Positions 57,388-64,000 of a stretch of DNA of 64,000 nucleotides are shown here, one piece after another. The stretch lies in the NCBI RefSeq assembly GCF_013409005.1, contig NZ_JACBZO010000001.1, positions 2,108,001 to 2,172,000 of the forward strand. Direction: 5' to 3'. Within the stretch, counting starts at the first letter, position 1. Every line of letters starts with the position of its first letter. The stretch is from Demequina lutea. GTDB taxonomy: Bacteria > Actinomycetota > Actinomycetes > Actinomycetales > Demequinaceae. The notes under the pieces are model-generated. The model was not told the DNA's origin and did not search any database. It was given only the letters and a program-made list of their open reading frames with translations. The position numbers were made by a program, and so were the translations under genes.

Positions 57388-57438
57388 CTGACGAGCCGCG
57401 AGGCGAGGCGGTGGTGTGCGGGGACTCTTTGGCCTTGA

Positions 57439-57444
57439 TACACT
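57439..57444 (+). promoter_or_regulatory. Possible -10 box for tRNA-His
   Basis: TACACT is 23 bases before the tRNA, the typical distance for stable RNA promoters. The -35 region 17 bases upstream is poor. Confidence 0.3.
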
Positions 57445-57467
57445 GCTCGCTGGCCGTCAGGCCGATG

Positions 57468-57543
57468 GTGGGTGTAGCTCAGCTGGTAGAGCTCCTGGTT
57501 GTGGTCCAGGCGGCCGCGGGTTCAAGTCCCGTCACTCACCCCA
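57468..57543 (+). tRNA. tRNA-His (anticodon GTG)
   Basis: Acceptor GTGGGTG (57468-57474) pairs with CACTCAC (57533-57539). Anticodon stem CCTGG/CCAGG with loop TTGTGGT; anticodon GTG at 57501-57503. T arm GCGGG-TTCAAGT-CCCGT. C73 (57540) pairs with an encoded G at -1 (57467), the tRNA-His identity pair. CCA is encoded (57541-57543). Confidence 0.95.
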
Positions 57544-57549
57544 GACGAC

Positions 57550-57580
57550 GAAGGCCCCTTGCACACGCAGGGGGCCTTCT
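57550..57580 (+). terminator. Terminator of tRNA-His
   Basis: AAGGCCCCTTGC (57551-57562) pairs with GCAGGGGGCCTT (57567-57578) with one G-T pair around an ACAC loop, then TCT. It lies directly behind the tRNA. Confidence 0.8.
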
Positions 57581-57701
57581 CGCATCCGGTCGATGCCCGC
57601 CAGCCAATTCCCCCACCAAGGTATGCCGGGAGCATCCCTACACTCCGCCAGGCTATCGTTGAGCAAGATCCGCCGTGCAGTAGGGACCCCTAGGAGACAC
57701 C

Positions 57702-58454
57702 ATGATCGCCGCGCTGACAGGCGCTGGGCTCTCGGCCGCCGCGGGCCTCAACGCCTTCATCCCGTTGGTGCTCGTCGGCGTGTTCGCGCGCTTCTCGACG
57801 TTCATCGACTTGCCCGCAAACCTCATGTGGCTCCAGGACTGGCCCACCATCATCATCGGCCTGATCCTGCTCGCAGCCGAGTTGGTGCTCGACAAGATTC
57901 CCGGCGTCGACCACGTCAACGACCTCATTCAGACGACCGTGCGTCCTCTCGTTGGCGGCGTGATCTTCTCCGCCGTGGCATCGGCAGCGGAGATCGACAA
58001 GGGTCAATTCTGGTCGCACAACCCGCTCATCGGCGGCATCGTTGGCGCCATCATCGCGTTCCTGGTTCATACGGGGAAATCCACCTCGCGCCCCGCGATC
58101 AATGCGGCCACGGGAGGCACGGGCGCCCCTCTCGCTTCCTTCGCCGAGGACGCTACCGCCGTAGGCCTCAGCCTCACGGCCATCTTCGCGCCCATCCTGG
58201 TCACGGTGTTCCTCGTGGCGATCGGCGGCGCGGTGTACTACATCGTCACCACCGGCAGGCGGCGGCGTCGCACGAGGGAAATCAGGCTCACCCAGGAACG
58301 GCTCGAGCGCGAGGCCGCCTCCGCGCGCGGCGAGAAGGTCGCGTGGTGGCGCTCCTGGCGTGAGCGCTATGAGCGTTACGGGGAGAGGAACTCCGACAGC
58401 CACCCGCACAGCGGGGCAACGCCGGAGGTTTCCTCGGAGACAAACGGCAGTTAG
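57702..58454 (+). CDS. DUF4126 membrane protein
   Basis: The 250-residue protein has about six hydrophobic segments from the start (MIAALTGAGLSAAAGLNAFIPL, with the glycine-rich helix typical of DUF4126), LDKIPGVDHVND between helices, and a charged Arg-rich cytoplasmic tail (about 187-250). The function of DUF4126 is not established. Its last four bases overlap the 3' end of the convergent ABC ATPase gene. It follows tRNA-His and its terminator, so it needs its own promoter within 57580-57700. Confidence 0.85.
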   Translation: MIAALTGAGLSAAAGLNAFIPLVLVGVFARFSTFIDLPANLMWLQDWPTIIIGLILLAAELVLDKIPGVDHVNDLIQTTVRPLVGGVIFSAVASAAEIDKGQFWSHNPLIGGIVGAIIAFLVHTGKSTSRPAINAATGGTGAPLASFAEDATAVGLSLTAIFAPILVTVFLVAIGGAVYYIVTTGRRRRRTREIRLTQERLEREAASARGEKVAWWRSWRERYERYGERNSDSHPHSGATPEVSSETNGS

Positions 58455-59185
58455 GCCGCGAAGTCGGCCACGAAGTCGGCGACGAACGCATTCACCGGAG
58501 CCTCGGTGACCTGTTGAGGCGTGCCGATCTGCTCAACCACCGCGCCACCCGAGAACACGGCGATGCGGTCGGCAAGCAGCGCCGCCTCGCGAATGTCGTG
58601 GGTGACCATCATGACCGTGGTTCCCAGGTCGCGCTGAATCTGGGCGAATTCCTTCTGTAGCCGCCGTCGCCCCTGCGGGTCGACCGCGCCGAATGGCTCG
58701 TCCATCAGCAGAACGGGAGGCTCGGTGGCGAGTGCCCTTGCGACGCCCACGCGCTGCCTCTCGCCTCCAGAGAGCTCGTGGGGGTACCTCGAGCCATACG
58801 TCGCCGGCGCCAGGCCCACGAGGCTCAGCAGCTCGTCGACGCGCTCGCCCGTGCGCTGCGAGTCCCAACCGAGAAGGCCCGGAACTGTGGCGACGTTTTG
58901 CGCGACCGTGCGATGCGGAAACAGCCCGACGTTTTGGATGACGTAGCCAATGCCGCGCCTGAGTTGCACCGCGTCCTGGGAGAGCACGTCCGTGCCACCG
59001 ACGCTGATCACACCCGACGTGGGCTCGACCAGTCGGTTGACCATCCGTAGCGTCGTCGACTTGCCGCACCCCGAAGGCCCTACTAACGCGAGCAATTCGC
59101 CAGGCTTCACCTCAAGATTCAAGTCAGCGACGGCGACCGTGCCGTCCGGAAAGGACTTGCGTGTGTGCTCAAAGACGATTCCCAT
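58451..59185 (-). CDS. Betaine/choline ABC importer ATPase (OpuCA/ProV-like)
   Basis: The ATPase, about 244 residues, has Walker A GPSGCGKSTTLRMVNRL, signature LSGGERQRVGVARAL and Walker B VLLMDEPFGAVDPQGR. No CBS domain is present, unlike ProV at 46498. The ATG at 59185 begins the conserved sequence (MGIVFEHTRKSF); an ATG at 59194 is equally possible. It is divergent from two permease genes and a binding protein that complete the transporter, with about 60 bases in between. Confidence 0.9.
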   Translation of the reverse strand: MGIVFEHTRKSFPDGTVAVADLNLEVKPGELLALVGPSGCGKSTTLRMVNRLVEPTSGVISVGGTDVLSQDAVQLRRGIGYVIQNVGLFPHRTVAQNVATVPGLLGWDSQRTGERVDELLSLVGLAPATYGSRYPHELSGGERQRVGVARALATEPPVLLMDEPFGAVDPQGRRRLQKEFAQIQRDLGTTVMMVTHDIREAALLADRIAVFSGGAVVEQIGTPQQVTEAPVNAFVADFVADFAA

Positions 59186-59246
59186 TCCGTGCATGCGCTT
59201 CACGCTACATGGGCCGTGTGTCATACCCGCCGCTAAAGTGGGCAAG

Positions 59247-59915
59247 ATGCATTCCGCCGCACCCAACCCCTGGCTGTCGTGGCGGTACGTCGAGTCCAAT
59301 TGGGCGGAGATCAGCCACCAGTTGAGCATTCACACGACGCTCACCCTCGAGGCCGTTGCGATCGCCTTCGCCCTCGCCTTTCCCCTCGCGGTGTTGGCCC
59401 GGAACGTGCGGTGGCTTACGCGCCCCATCCTGGGAACCGCGAGCGTGCTCTACACGATCCCCTCGCTCGCCTTGTTCGCCCTGCTCGCCCCATTCACGGG
59501 CATCGGCCGCACGACGGTGCTCGTCGGCCTCGTCACGTACGCGCTACTCGTCTTGGTGCGCAATATCCTCACCGGCCTCGAGGGGGTGGACCCCGACATC
59601 GTCGACGCCGCGCGCGGCCTCGGCTACTCGAAGAGCAAGATGCTCTTCGCGGTCGAGGTGCCGAACGCCCTTCCCTCGATTGTTGCCGGCCTGCGGATTG
59701 CCACCGTCACCACGGTTGCACTCGTGACCGTCGGCGTCGTTGTCGGCTATGGCGGCCTCGGTCAGCTGATGTTCAGGGGATTCCAGTCGAGCTATCGGGC
59801 GGAGATTGCGACGAGCTCGCTGCTGTGCGTCGCCCTCGCGCTCGTCCTTGATCTGGCAATCGTGGCCGCAGCAAGAGCGGCCATGCCGTGGGCCCGCCGG
59901 GGGAGGTCCGCATGA
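59247..59915 (+). CDS. Betaine/choline ABC importer permease 1 (OpuCB-like)
   Basis: The 222-residue inner-membrane permease has five or six helices. VLYTIPSLALFALLAPFTGIG is a hallmark of the OpuC/ProW group, and the EAA loop is in DAARGLGYSKSKMLFAVEVPNALPSI. The ATG at 59247 is chosen; the open frame further upstream is antisense to the ATPase gene. It overlaps permease 2 by ATGA. The ATPase is transcribed in the opposite direction. Confidence 0.9.
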   Translation: MHSAAPNPWLSWRYVESNWAEISHQLSIHTTLTLEAVAIAFALAFPLAVLARNVRWLTRPILGTASVLYTIPSLALFALLAPFTGIGRTTVLVGLVTYALLVLVRNILTGLEGVDPDIVDAARGLGYSKSKMLFAVEVPNALPSIVAGLRIATVTTVALVTVGVVVGYGGLGQLMFRGFQSSYRAEIATSSLLCVALALVLDLAIVAAARAAMPWARRGRSA

Positions 59916-60643
59916 GCATCTGGGCAGATGCGTGGACGTACGTCTCCACCGGTGTCAATTGGACCGGCAAACACGGGCTCACCCACCCCACGTTTGATGG
60001 TGGCTGGAAATTCGCCCACGATTCGATCGCGGCGCTGACGATCGAGCATTTGTACATGTCGGCTGCCGCCGTCATCACCGCAGCGGCGATCGCGCTGCCG
60101 CTGGGAATGGCACTGGGACATGCGCGGCGCGGTGGAGGCCTCACCGTCATGCTGTCGAACGTGTCGCGAGCCATGCCCACTCTGGCGCTGCTGACGCTGT
60201 TTGCCGCGTCGAGCATCGGATTCGGCAACCGCGCCGTGATCATCGCCGCGGCGATCTTCGCGTTCCCCCCGATCCTGACCAATGCGTATACGGGAATGGC
60301 AAACGTCGACGCCGACGTCACGGAGGCCGCTGTCGGCCAAGGTCTCACCCGACTCCAAGTCGCCTTGCGCGTGGAACTTCCGCTCGCATGGCCCCTTGTC
60401 GCCTCGGGCCTACGCACATCCGCGTCTCAGACGGTCGCCACCGTGCCCTTGGCGGCCCTCGTGGCGGGCGGGGGGCTCGGCGTCATCATCAACACGGGAT
60501 TGGCCACTCAGGCCTACGGACAAGTGCTCGCGGGGGGCGTCTTGGTGGCCGCGCTTACCCTCGGGGTCGATGCGGCGATGGGCTTGCTGCAAAGGCGGCT
60601 CACTCCCCTTCCGCTGAGGGTAGGAGCCCGCGCGGTGGCGTGA
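59912..60643 (+). CDS. Betaine/choline ABC importer permease 2 (OpuCD-like)
   Basis: The 243-residue second permease has an additional N-terminal segment (WADAWTYVSTGVNW, then WKFAHDSIAALTIEHLYMS) before the helices. SRAMPTLALLTLF and VTEAAVGQGLTRLQVALRVELPLAWP (EAA loop, shortened) are present. It is paired with permease 1 as a heterodimer, as in OpuC systems. Coupled upstream by a 4-base overlap, it is followed 135 bases later by the binding-protein gene. Confidence 0.9.
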   Translation: MSIWADAWTYVSTGVNWTGKHGLTHPTFDGGWKFAHDSIAALTIEHLYMSAAAVITAAAIALPLGMALGHARRGGGLTVMLSNVSRAMPTLALLTLFAASSIGFGNRAVIIAAAIFAFPPILTNAYTGMANVDADVTEAAVGQGLTRLQVALRVELPLAWPLVASGLRTSASQTVATVPLAALVAGGGLGVIINTGLATQAYGQVLAGGVLVAALTLGVDAAMGLLQRRLTPLPLRVGARAVA

Positions 60644-60778
60644 TGTCGCACCCATCGGCTTAGATGGAGGTGACGAAGCAGTTGGTCACGAATCGGTGTC
60701 ATCCGCTGCGCTTGGGGAAGATGCCGAACGGCAAATGGGTTTATCCCTTGTCACCTACGCCCACCCACGAGGAGCCTC

Positions 60779-61783
60779 ATGCACAGCCGTCTCGGACCAC
60801 TCGCCGCTCTCGCAACATCGGCCTTCTTGCTCGCGGGTTGCGCATCCGGTGGGAGCACTCCCGCTGCGACCACCGCCGCCGCGATGACCAGCTCCCCCAC
60901 CGCGATGACCGCGCAGGCGTGCCTGCCCGTGCCGGGCGACTCGCTCGTCGTGCTCACGGACGACAAGCACTTGCAGAACTCGGACAACGTGATTCCCGCC
61001 GTGAACGCCAAGACCGCGGAGGACGCGTCCGTCATGGCGGCCCTCGACGTGGTGTCGGCCGCGCTCGACACGAGCACGCTCATCACGCTCAACAAGGCGG
61101 TCGACATCGATCGCCAGACGTCGTCCGAGGTCGCCGCGAAGTTCGTTGCCGACCAGGGCCTGACCGCCCCTAAGAAGGGAAGCGGCAAGCTCACCGTGGG
61201 CGCGGCCAACTTCTCCGAGAACATCACGATCGCGGAGATCTATGGCGCCGTGCTGAGGGACGCCGGCTACGACGTTACGGTTCGCCCGATTGGCAACCGC
61301 GAGACCTACATGCCGGCTCTCGAGTCCGGCGAGGTCAACGTCGTGCCCGAGTATGCGGCCACCGCGGCGGAGTTCCTCAACCACAAGCTCAACGGCGACA
61401 GCGCCCCGCCCGTGGCCTCCGGAGACATCGCGGTGACGACTGCCGCGCTCGCCGACCTCGGCGCAAAGGTGGGTCTCGTGTTCGGCACCGCCTCGGCGGC
61501 ACAGGATCAGAACGCCTTCGCCGTGACGACCGCCTTCGCGGCCAAGTACAACGTGAAGTCGCTGACCGATCTCGCGAAGAACTGCACGGGGATCGCCCTC
61601 GGTGGACCTCCCGAGTGCCCCCAGCGCACATTCTGCCAGCCCGGTCTTGAAAAGGTGTACGGCATTAACGTGACCGATTTCTCGGCTCTCGATGCGGGCG
61701 GCCCCCTCACCAAGACGGCCATCCGCAAGGGTGACATCGCGGTGGGCCTCGTGTTCAGCTCTGACGGCGAGCTCGCCTCTTAG
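60779..61783 (+). CDS. Substrate-binding lipoprotein with circularly permuted OpuC/ProX fold
   Basis: The 334-residue receptor of the OpuC-like importer has signal peptide and lipobox LLAGC (Cys21), then a Thr/Ala linker. Residues 55-128 (SLVVLTDDKHLQNSDNVIPA to FVADQGL) correspond to the C-terminal end of ordinary OpuC/ProX receptors. Residues 137-334 follow with what is normally the N-terminal part (KLTVGAANFSENITIAEIYG, IGNRETYMPALESGE) through the second lobe, ending at VGLVFSSDGELAS, where the standard protein would continue into LVVLTDDK. So the order is permuted. GAGGAG precedes the ATG. The reading frame and codon use are uninterrupted, arguing against assembly error. Confidence 0.88.
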   Translation: MHSRLGPLAALATSAFLLAGCASGGSTPAATTAAAMTSSPTAMTAQACLPVPGDSLVVLTDDKHLQNSDNVIPAVNAKTAEDASVMAALDVVSAALDTSTLITLNKAVDIDRQTSSEVAAKFVADQGLTAPKKGSGKLTVGAANFSENITIAEIYGAVLRDAGYDVTVRPIGNRETYMPALESGEVNVVPEYAATAAEFLNHKLNGDSAPPVASGDIAVTTAALADLGAKVGLVFGTASAAQDQNAFAVTTAFAAKYNVKSLTDLAKNCTGIALGGPPECPQRTFCQPGLEKVYGINVTDFSALDAGGPLTKTAIRKGDIAVGLVFSSDGELAS

Positions 61784-61786
61784 GGA

Positions 61787-61828
61787 CTCGCCAACGAGCA
61801 GCTCGCCAACGAGCAGCTCGCCAACGAC
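61787..61828 (+). repeat. 15-bp tandem repeat after the binding-protein stop
   Basis: CTCGCCAACGAGCAG occurs at 61787-61801 and 61802-61816, with a third partial copy at 61817-61828. It begins three bases after the stop codon. If read through, it would extend the protein by repeated LANEQ units. Confidence 0.8.
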
Positions 61829-61858
61829 GAAGGCCCGGTCCGTGAGGACCGGGCCTTC
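61829..61858 (+). terminator. Strong terminator of the OpuC-like operon
   Basis: A perfect 13-bp stem, GAAGGCCCGGTCC / GGACCGGGCCTTC, with loop GTGA, followed by TGTTGG. It is 45 bases downstream of the stop codon. Confidence 0.85.
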
Positions 61859-61861
61859 TGT

Positions 61862-61899
61862 TGGTACACCCCCGGGACTTGAACCCGGAACCCACTGAT
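61862..61899 (-). tRNA. tRNA 3'-end fragment (Lys-like), likely att-site remnant
   Basis: On the minus strand the sequence runs from an anticodon-stem end ATCAG through variable loop TGGGTT, T arm CCGGG-TTCAAGT-CCCGG and an acceptor strand ending GTGTACCA. No matching 5' half (D arm, anticodon, acceptor) follows in the next 60 bases, and the homology breaks after CTGAT on the plus strand. This is the usual extent of an attachment core left by an integrase at a tRNA 3' end. The Lys identity is from memory of similar actinobacterial tRNAs. Confidence 0.55.
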
Positions 61900-62267
61900 C
61901 TCATCGACGGAGTTCACATCGGTTCACGCCGAATCGCATACCCCTGACGCTGATACTTGGCTGACCCCACCGCGTCGTGGTGGCGAAGGTCACGGCCGTA
62001 CCTCCAACACACATTGCCTACGAAGGGCTGTCCTCACACCAAAATCTCGCGCGCGACGATCCAGGCGGTGAACGCTCTGAGCCTGTTCGTTCGGAATTCC
62101 TTGGGTCAGGCGCGGAGGCACGACTTGCCATGACCACCAAGGGCTTCGACGCAGCTATCAAGGCCTTCCAGGACACTGCCACGCTTACAGCCTGGGAAGA
62201 AGCCAGCGACGCATTCGGCGGAGTCCCTTGCAAGCCTTGGTGCGATGGATGTCAACCGCGTGCGCCG
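61900..62267. other. Gene-free scar region between tRNA fragment and lacZ
   Basis: About 370 bases without a complete gene, with visibly lower GC than the neighbours in places (for example around 62000-62060 and 62130-62190). A short plausible coding piece begins at 62130. No integrase, inverted repeats or phage gene is seen. The region could be the edge of a deleted or excised element. Confidence 0.5.
62130..62240 (+). pseudogene. Possible truncated gene fragment
   Basis: From the ATG at 62130 the frame reads a natural-looking peptide (MTTKGFDAAIKAFQDTATL, then TAWEEASDAFGG) for about 35 residues. It then runs into the antisense of the lacZ 3' end without a stop until 62693. The start may be an element gene cut by recombination. 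It is unlikely to be expressed as shown. Confidence 0.3.
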
Positions 62268-64000
62268 CTAGCGGAGCACCCCCTGGAAACCGAACGTAAA
62301 GGTCAGCTCGCCGCCGGGAACGAGGTACTCGGGGTGGGTCATGGCTCCCCACGACTGGTCTCCCCCGACGCCGCGGCGCGCGAGGGCGGGACGCAGAATG
62401 GTGCGCTGGATGGGAGGAAGGTCCGTGTGGTGCCGCGCGTTGTCGATCTCGAACGGCGTCCACGGCAGGGCGGACAGTTCCATGCCGCCGGGGGCATCCA
62501 GGCGAAGGCCAAAGCCTGCATCATCGAGCACCTCCGCCCACCGCACCGAGGTGTGGCTACCAGCTTCCTGAGGTGTCATGTAGCGGGTGAGCTGGTCGCG
62601 CACGTCGCCTTCCCAGACGTCGAGCCGGGCGCCACCGCGACGGTCAACGTAGTTCTCGCCCGGCCCGTCGCCGTACCAGCGCAGCCGTCGTAGGTCGGCG
62701 TCCACGGTGAGGGTCATCGCGAACTCCGGCAGGTCCGGCAGTCCCTCGCCCGGACGCAGAGTCATGGTGACGCCCACGTGGCCATCGCCGTCCACCACGT
62801 AGGAGACGTCGACCTCGCTGCGGGGCGTGGTGGGGAGCTCATAGCCATACGTGATCTCCACCGAATTCTGGAGGTGGGTCACACGAGGCTTCTCCCAGCC
62901 CTCGCGGAGCTTGCGGCTCTTGGACGCTAGCAGCCACTGTCCATCCCGGAACTGCATGCCCCAGCCCCGCTCGTTTGACGTGGGCGCGTGCCAGAAGCTG
63001 GGATACGGCAAGTCGCGCAGCAGTTCGCGGCCGCCGTCGGAAGTGCGCCCGTAGCGGTAGGACACCAGATGACCATAAAGCCGCGAGAACAGCAACGAGA
63101 AGTGTTTGCCGTGGACGCCAATGTTGTGGGTGCTCTCGACGACCCGGGGAGCCGGCGCCGCCGGTCGTACTGGGTTGGCGTCACCAGCAATGGCGACAAT
63201 CTCTTGCTCCCATCCGACCGTGTATCCGACGTGCGCCCACGCTGTGGCGGCGCGCAACCGGTATGCGACGTCGATCGTGTACTCCCCCGGCGCCGTCGGC
63301 GCGGCGAACGGAAGCGGATACGTGCGACTCTCCCCGGGAAGGACCTCGACCTCGAGGGTCTCTTCACGAAGAGTGACGCCCTCGCGACGCAGTGTGACCA
63401 CCACGTCGAGGTCATCTAGCCCGGTGAACAGGCGCCGGTTAGTGATGGTCACGGTGTCGGCCGTGATGGCCGTTCGGAACGCCTGATAGAGATAGCGAAC
63501 CTCTTGATAGGCAGGGGTGAGCTGGCGGTCAGAGGACACGATGCCATTGGCACTGAAGTCGTAGTCACTGGGAGCCTCGCCAAAGTCGCCGCCGTAACCC
63601 ATGAACGGCTGGCCGTACCGATCAGTAAGCGGGAGCGTCTGGTCGGCAAAGTCCCAAATGAACCCTCCCTGGAACAACGGCTCGCGCTCGGTGAGGTCCA
63701 GGTACTTGTCAACCGCGCCGAACGAGTTGCCCATCGAGTGCGCGTACTCGCAGAGGATGAATGGCTTGTCGCGGTGCTCGGCCAGGTGTGCCTCGATGTC
63801 CGCGGCGGGCGTGTACATGTGGCTGGTGATGTCCGTGGTCTCCGGGTATCGCGGATCCCAGTGCACTCCCTCGTAGTGCACCGGGCGGGTCGGGTCGGTC
63901 GCTCGGAACCAGTCGCTCACCTGAAGGAGGTCGGTGCCGCCAAAGGACTCATTGCCCAGCGACCAGATGATGACGCTCGGGTGGTTCTTGTCGCGCTCCA
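62268..64000 (-). CDS. lacZ: Beta-galactosidase (GH2), 5' part outside window
   Basis: The C-terminal 577 residues of a LacZ-type GH2 enzyme. The acid/base Glu is in IIWSLGNES at the window end, the nucleophile Glu in FILCEYAHSMGNSFGAV, and the C-terminal small-chain domain (HNIGVHGKHFSLLFSRLYG, then FWHAPTSNERGWGMQFRDG) is present to the TAG at 62268. The in-frame ATG at 63920 is internal; upstream codons (NHPSVIIWSLGNES) are part of the catalytic domain, so the gene continues beyond 64000. It hydrolyses lactose or plant galactosides. Confidence 0.92.
   Translation of the reverse strand, partial: ERDKNHPSVIIWSLGNESFGGTDLLQVSDWFRATDPTRPVHYEGVHWDPRYPETTDITSHMYTPAADIEAHLAEHRDKPFILCEYAHSMGNSFGAVDKYLDLTEREPLFQGGFIWDFADQTLPLTDRYGQPFMGYGGDFGEAPSDYDFSANGIVSSDRQLTPAYQEVRYLYQAFRTAITADTVTITNRRLFTGLDDLDVVVTLRREGVTLREETLEVEVLPGESRTYPLPFAAPTAPGEYTIDVAYRLRAATAWAHVGYTVGWEQEIVAIAGDANPVRPAAPAPRVVESTHNIGVHGKHFSLLFSRLYGHLVSYRYGRTSDGGRELLRDLPYPSFWHAPTSNERGWGMQFRDGQWLLASKSRKLREGWEKPRVTHLQNSVEITYGYELPTTPRSEVDVSYVVDGDGHVGVTMTLRPGEGLPDLPEFAMTLTVDADLRRLRWYGDGPGENYVDRRGGARLDVWEGDVRDQLTRYMTPQEAGSHTSVRWAEVLDDAGFGLRLDAPGGMELSALPWTPFEIDNARHHTDLPPIQRTILRPALARRGVGGDQSWGAMTHPEYLVPGGELTFTFGFQGVLR

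Noticed and set aside
61862-61960. Complete tRNA on minus strand
   Set aside because: The T arm and acceptor end are good, but no D arm, anticodon stem partner or 5' acceptor strand can be found.

Overview
The window is about 64 kb of high-GC, gene-dense bacterial chromosome. The class of regulators, the paired dynamin-like GTPases, a DUF222/HNH (13E12-type) gene, many GTG/TTG starts and the AT-poor promoters point to an actinobacterium. The closest guess is Micrococcales (a Cellulomonas- or Demequina-like, possibly marine or cold-living relative). That placement is inference from gene content, not from a marker gene. No rRNA, complete insertion sequence, prophage or CRISPR array is present.

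Layout. (1) 0.1-8.6 kb: a tRNA 2'-O-methyltransferase (trmL), a very large zinc-ribbon membrane protein, and a coupled PadR regulator / ABC ATPase / FtsX-type permease operon. (2) 8.7-24.7 kb: a resistance and efflux zone with an ABC exporter led by a MarR regulator, a ClC channel, three MFS transporters (one with a divergent MarR, one with a divergent TetR), a quinone-oxidoreductase-like enzyme and a DUF4396 membrane protein. Inside it sits a three-gene SPFH / double zinc ribbon / small membrane protein operon. (3) 24.9-32.6 kb: an SDR and GH15 glycosidase pair, a 13E12-type HNH gene, GNAT, NUDIX, methionine aminopeptidase, and a coupled pair of unknown genes, the second with a possible PH-like domain. 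(4) 32.6-40.8 kb: two paralogous aminopeptidase N genes flanking a small surface-protein locus, an ice-binding (DUF3494) protein overlapping a class F-like sortase, with unusual intergenic repeats on both sides. (5) 40.8-46.2 kb: MalQ, MscS, a group II truncated globin, a Pro/Tyr-rich membrane protein and TesB. (6) 46.5-61.9 kb: two glycine-betaine/choline-type ABC importers (a ProVWX operon and a divergent OpuC-like set) bracketing EttA, an SSB, two dynamin-like GTPases, tRNA-Arg, an old-yellow-enzyme homologue, oligoribonuclease, tRNA-His and DUF4126. (7) 61.9-64 kb: a scar carrying a tRNA 3' end, then a beta-galactosidase that runs off the window.

Common thread: osmotic and envelope stress. 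Two compatible-solute importers, MscS, ClC, a YdjGHI-like SPFH operon and an ice-binding surface protein fit a cell that meets salt or freezing stress. The most unusual single item is the substrate-binding lipoprotein at 60779-61783. Its domain order is a circular permutation of the ordinary OpuC/ProX fold: the segment that normally ends the protein sits directly behind the lipobox. Second is the ice-binding protein with a non-canonical LPVAG cell-wall sorting tail next to a sortase that lacks the arginine expected after its catalytic cysteine.
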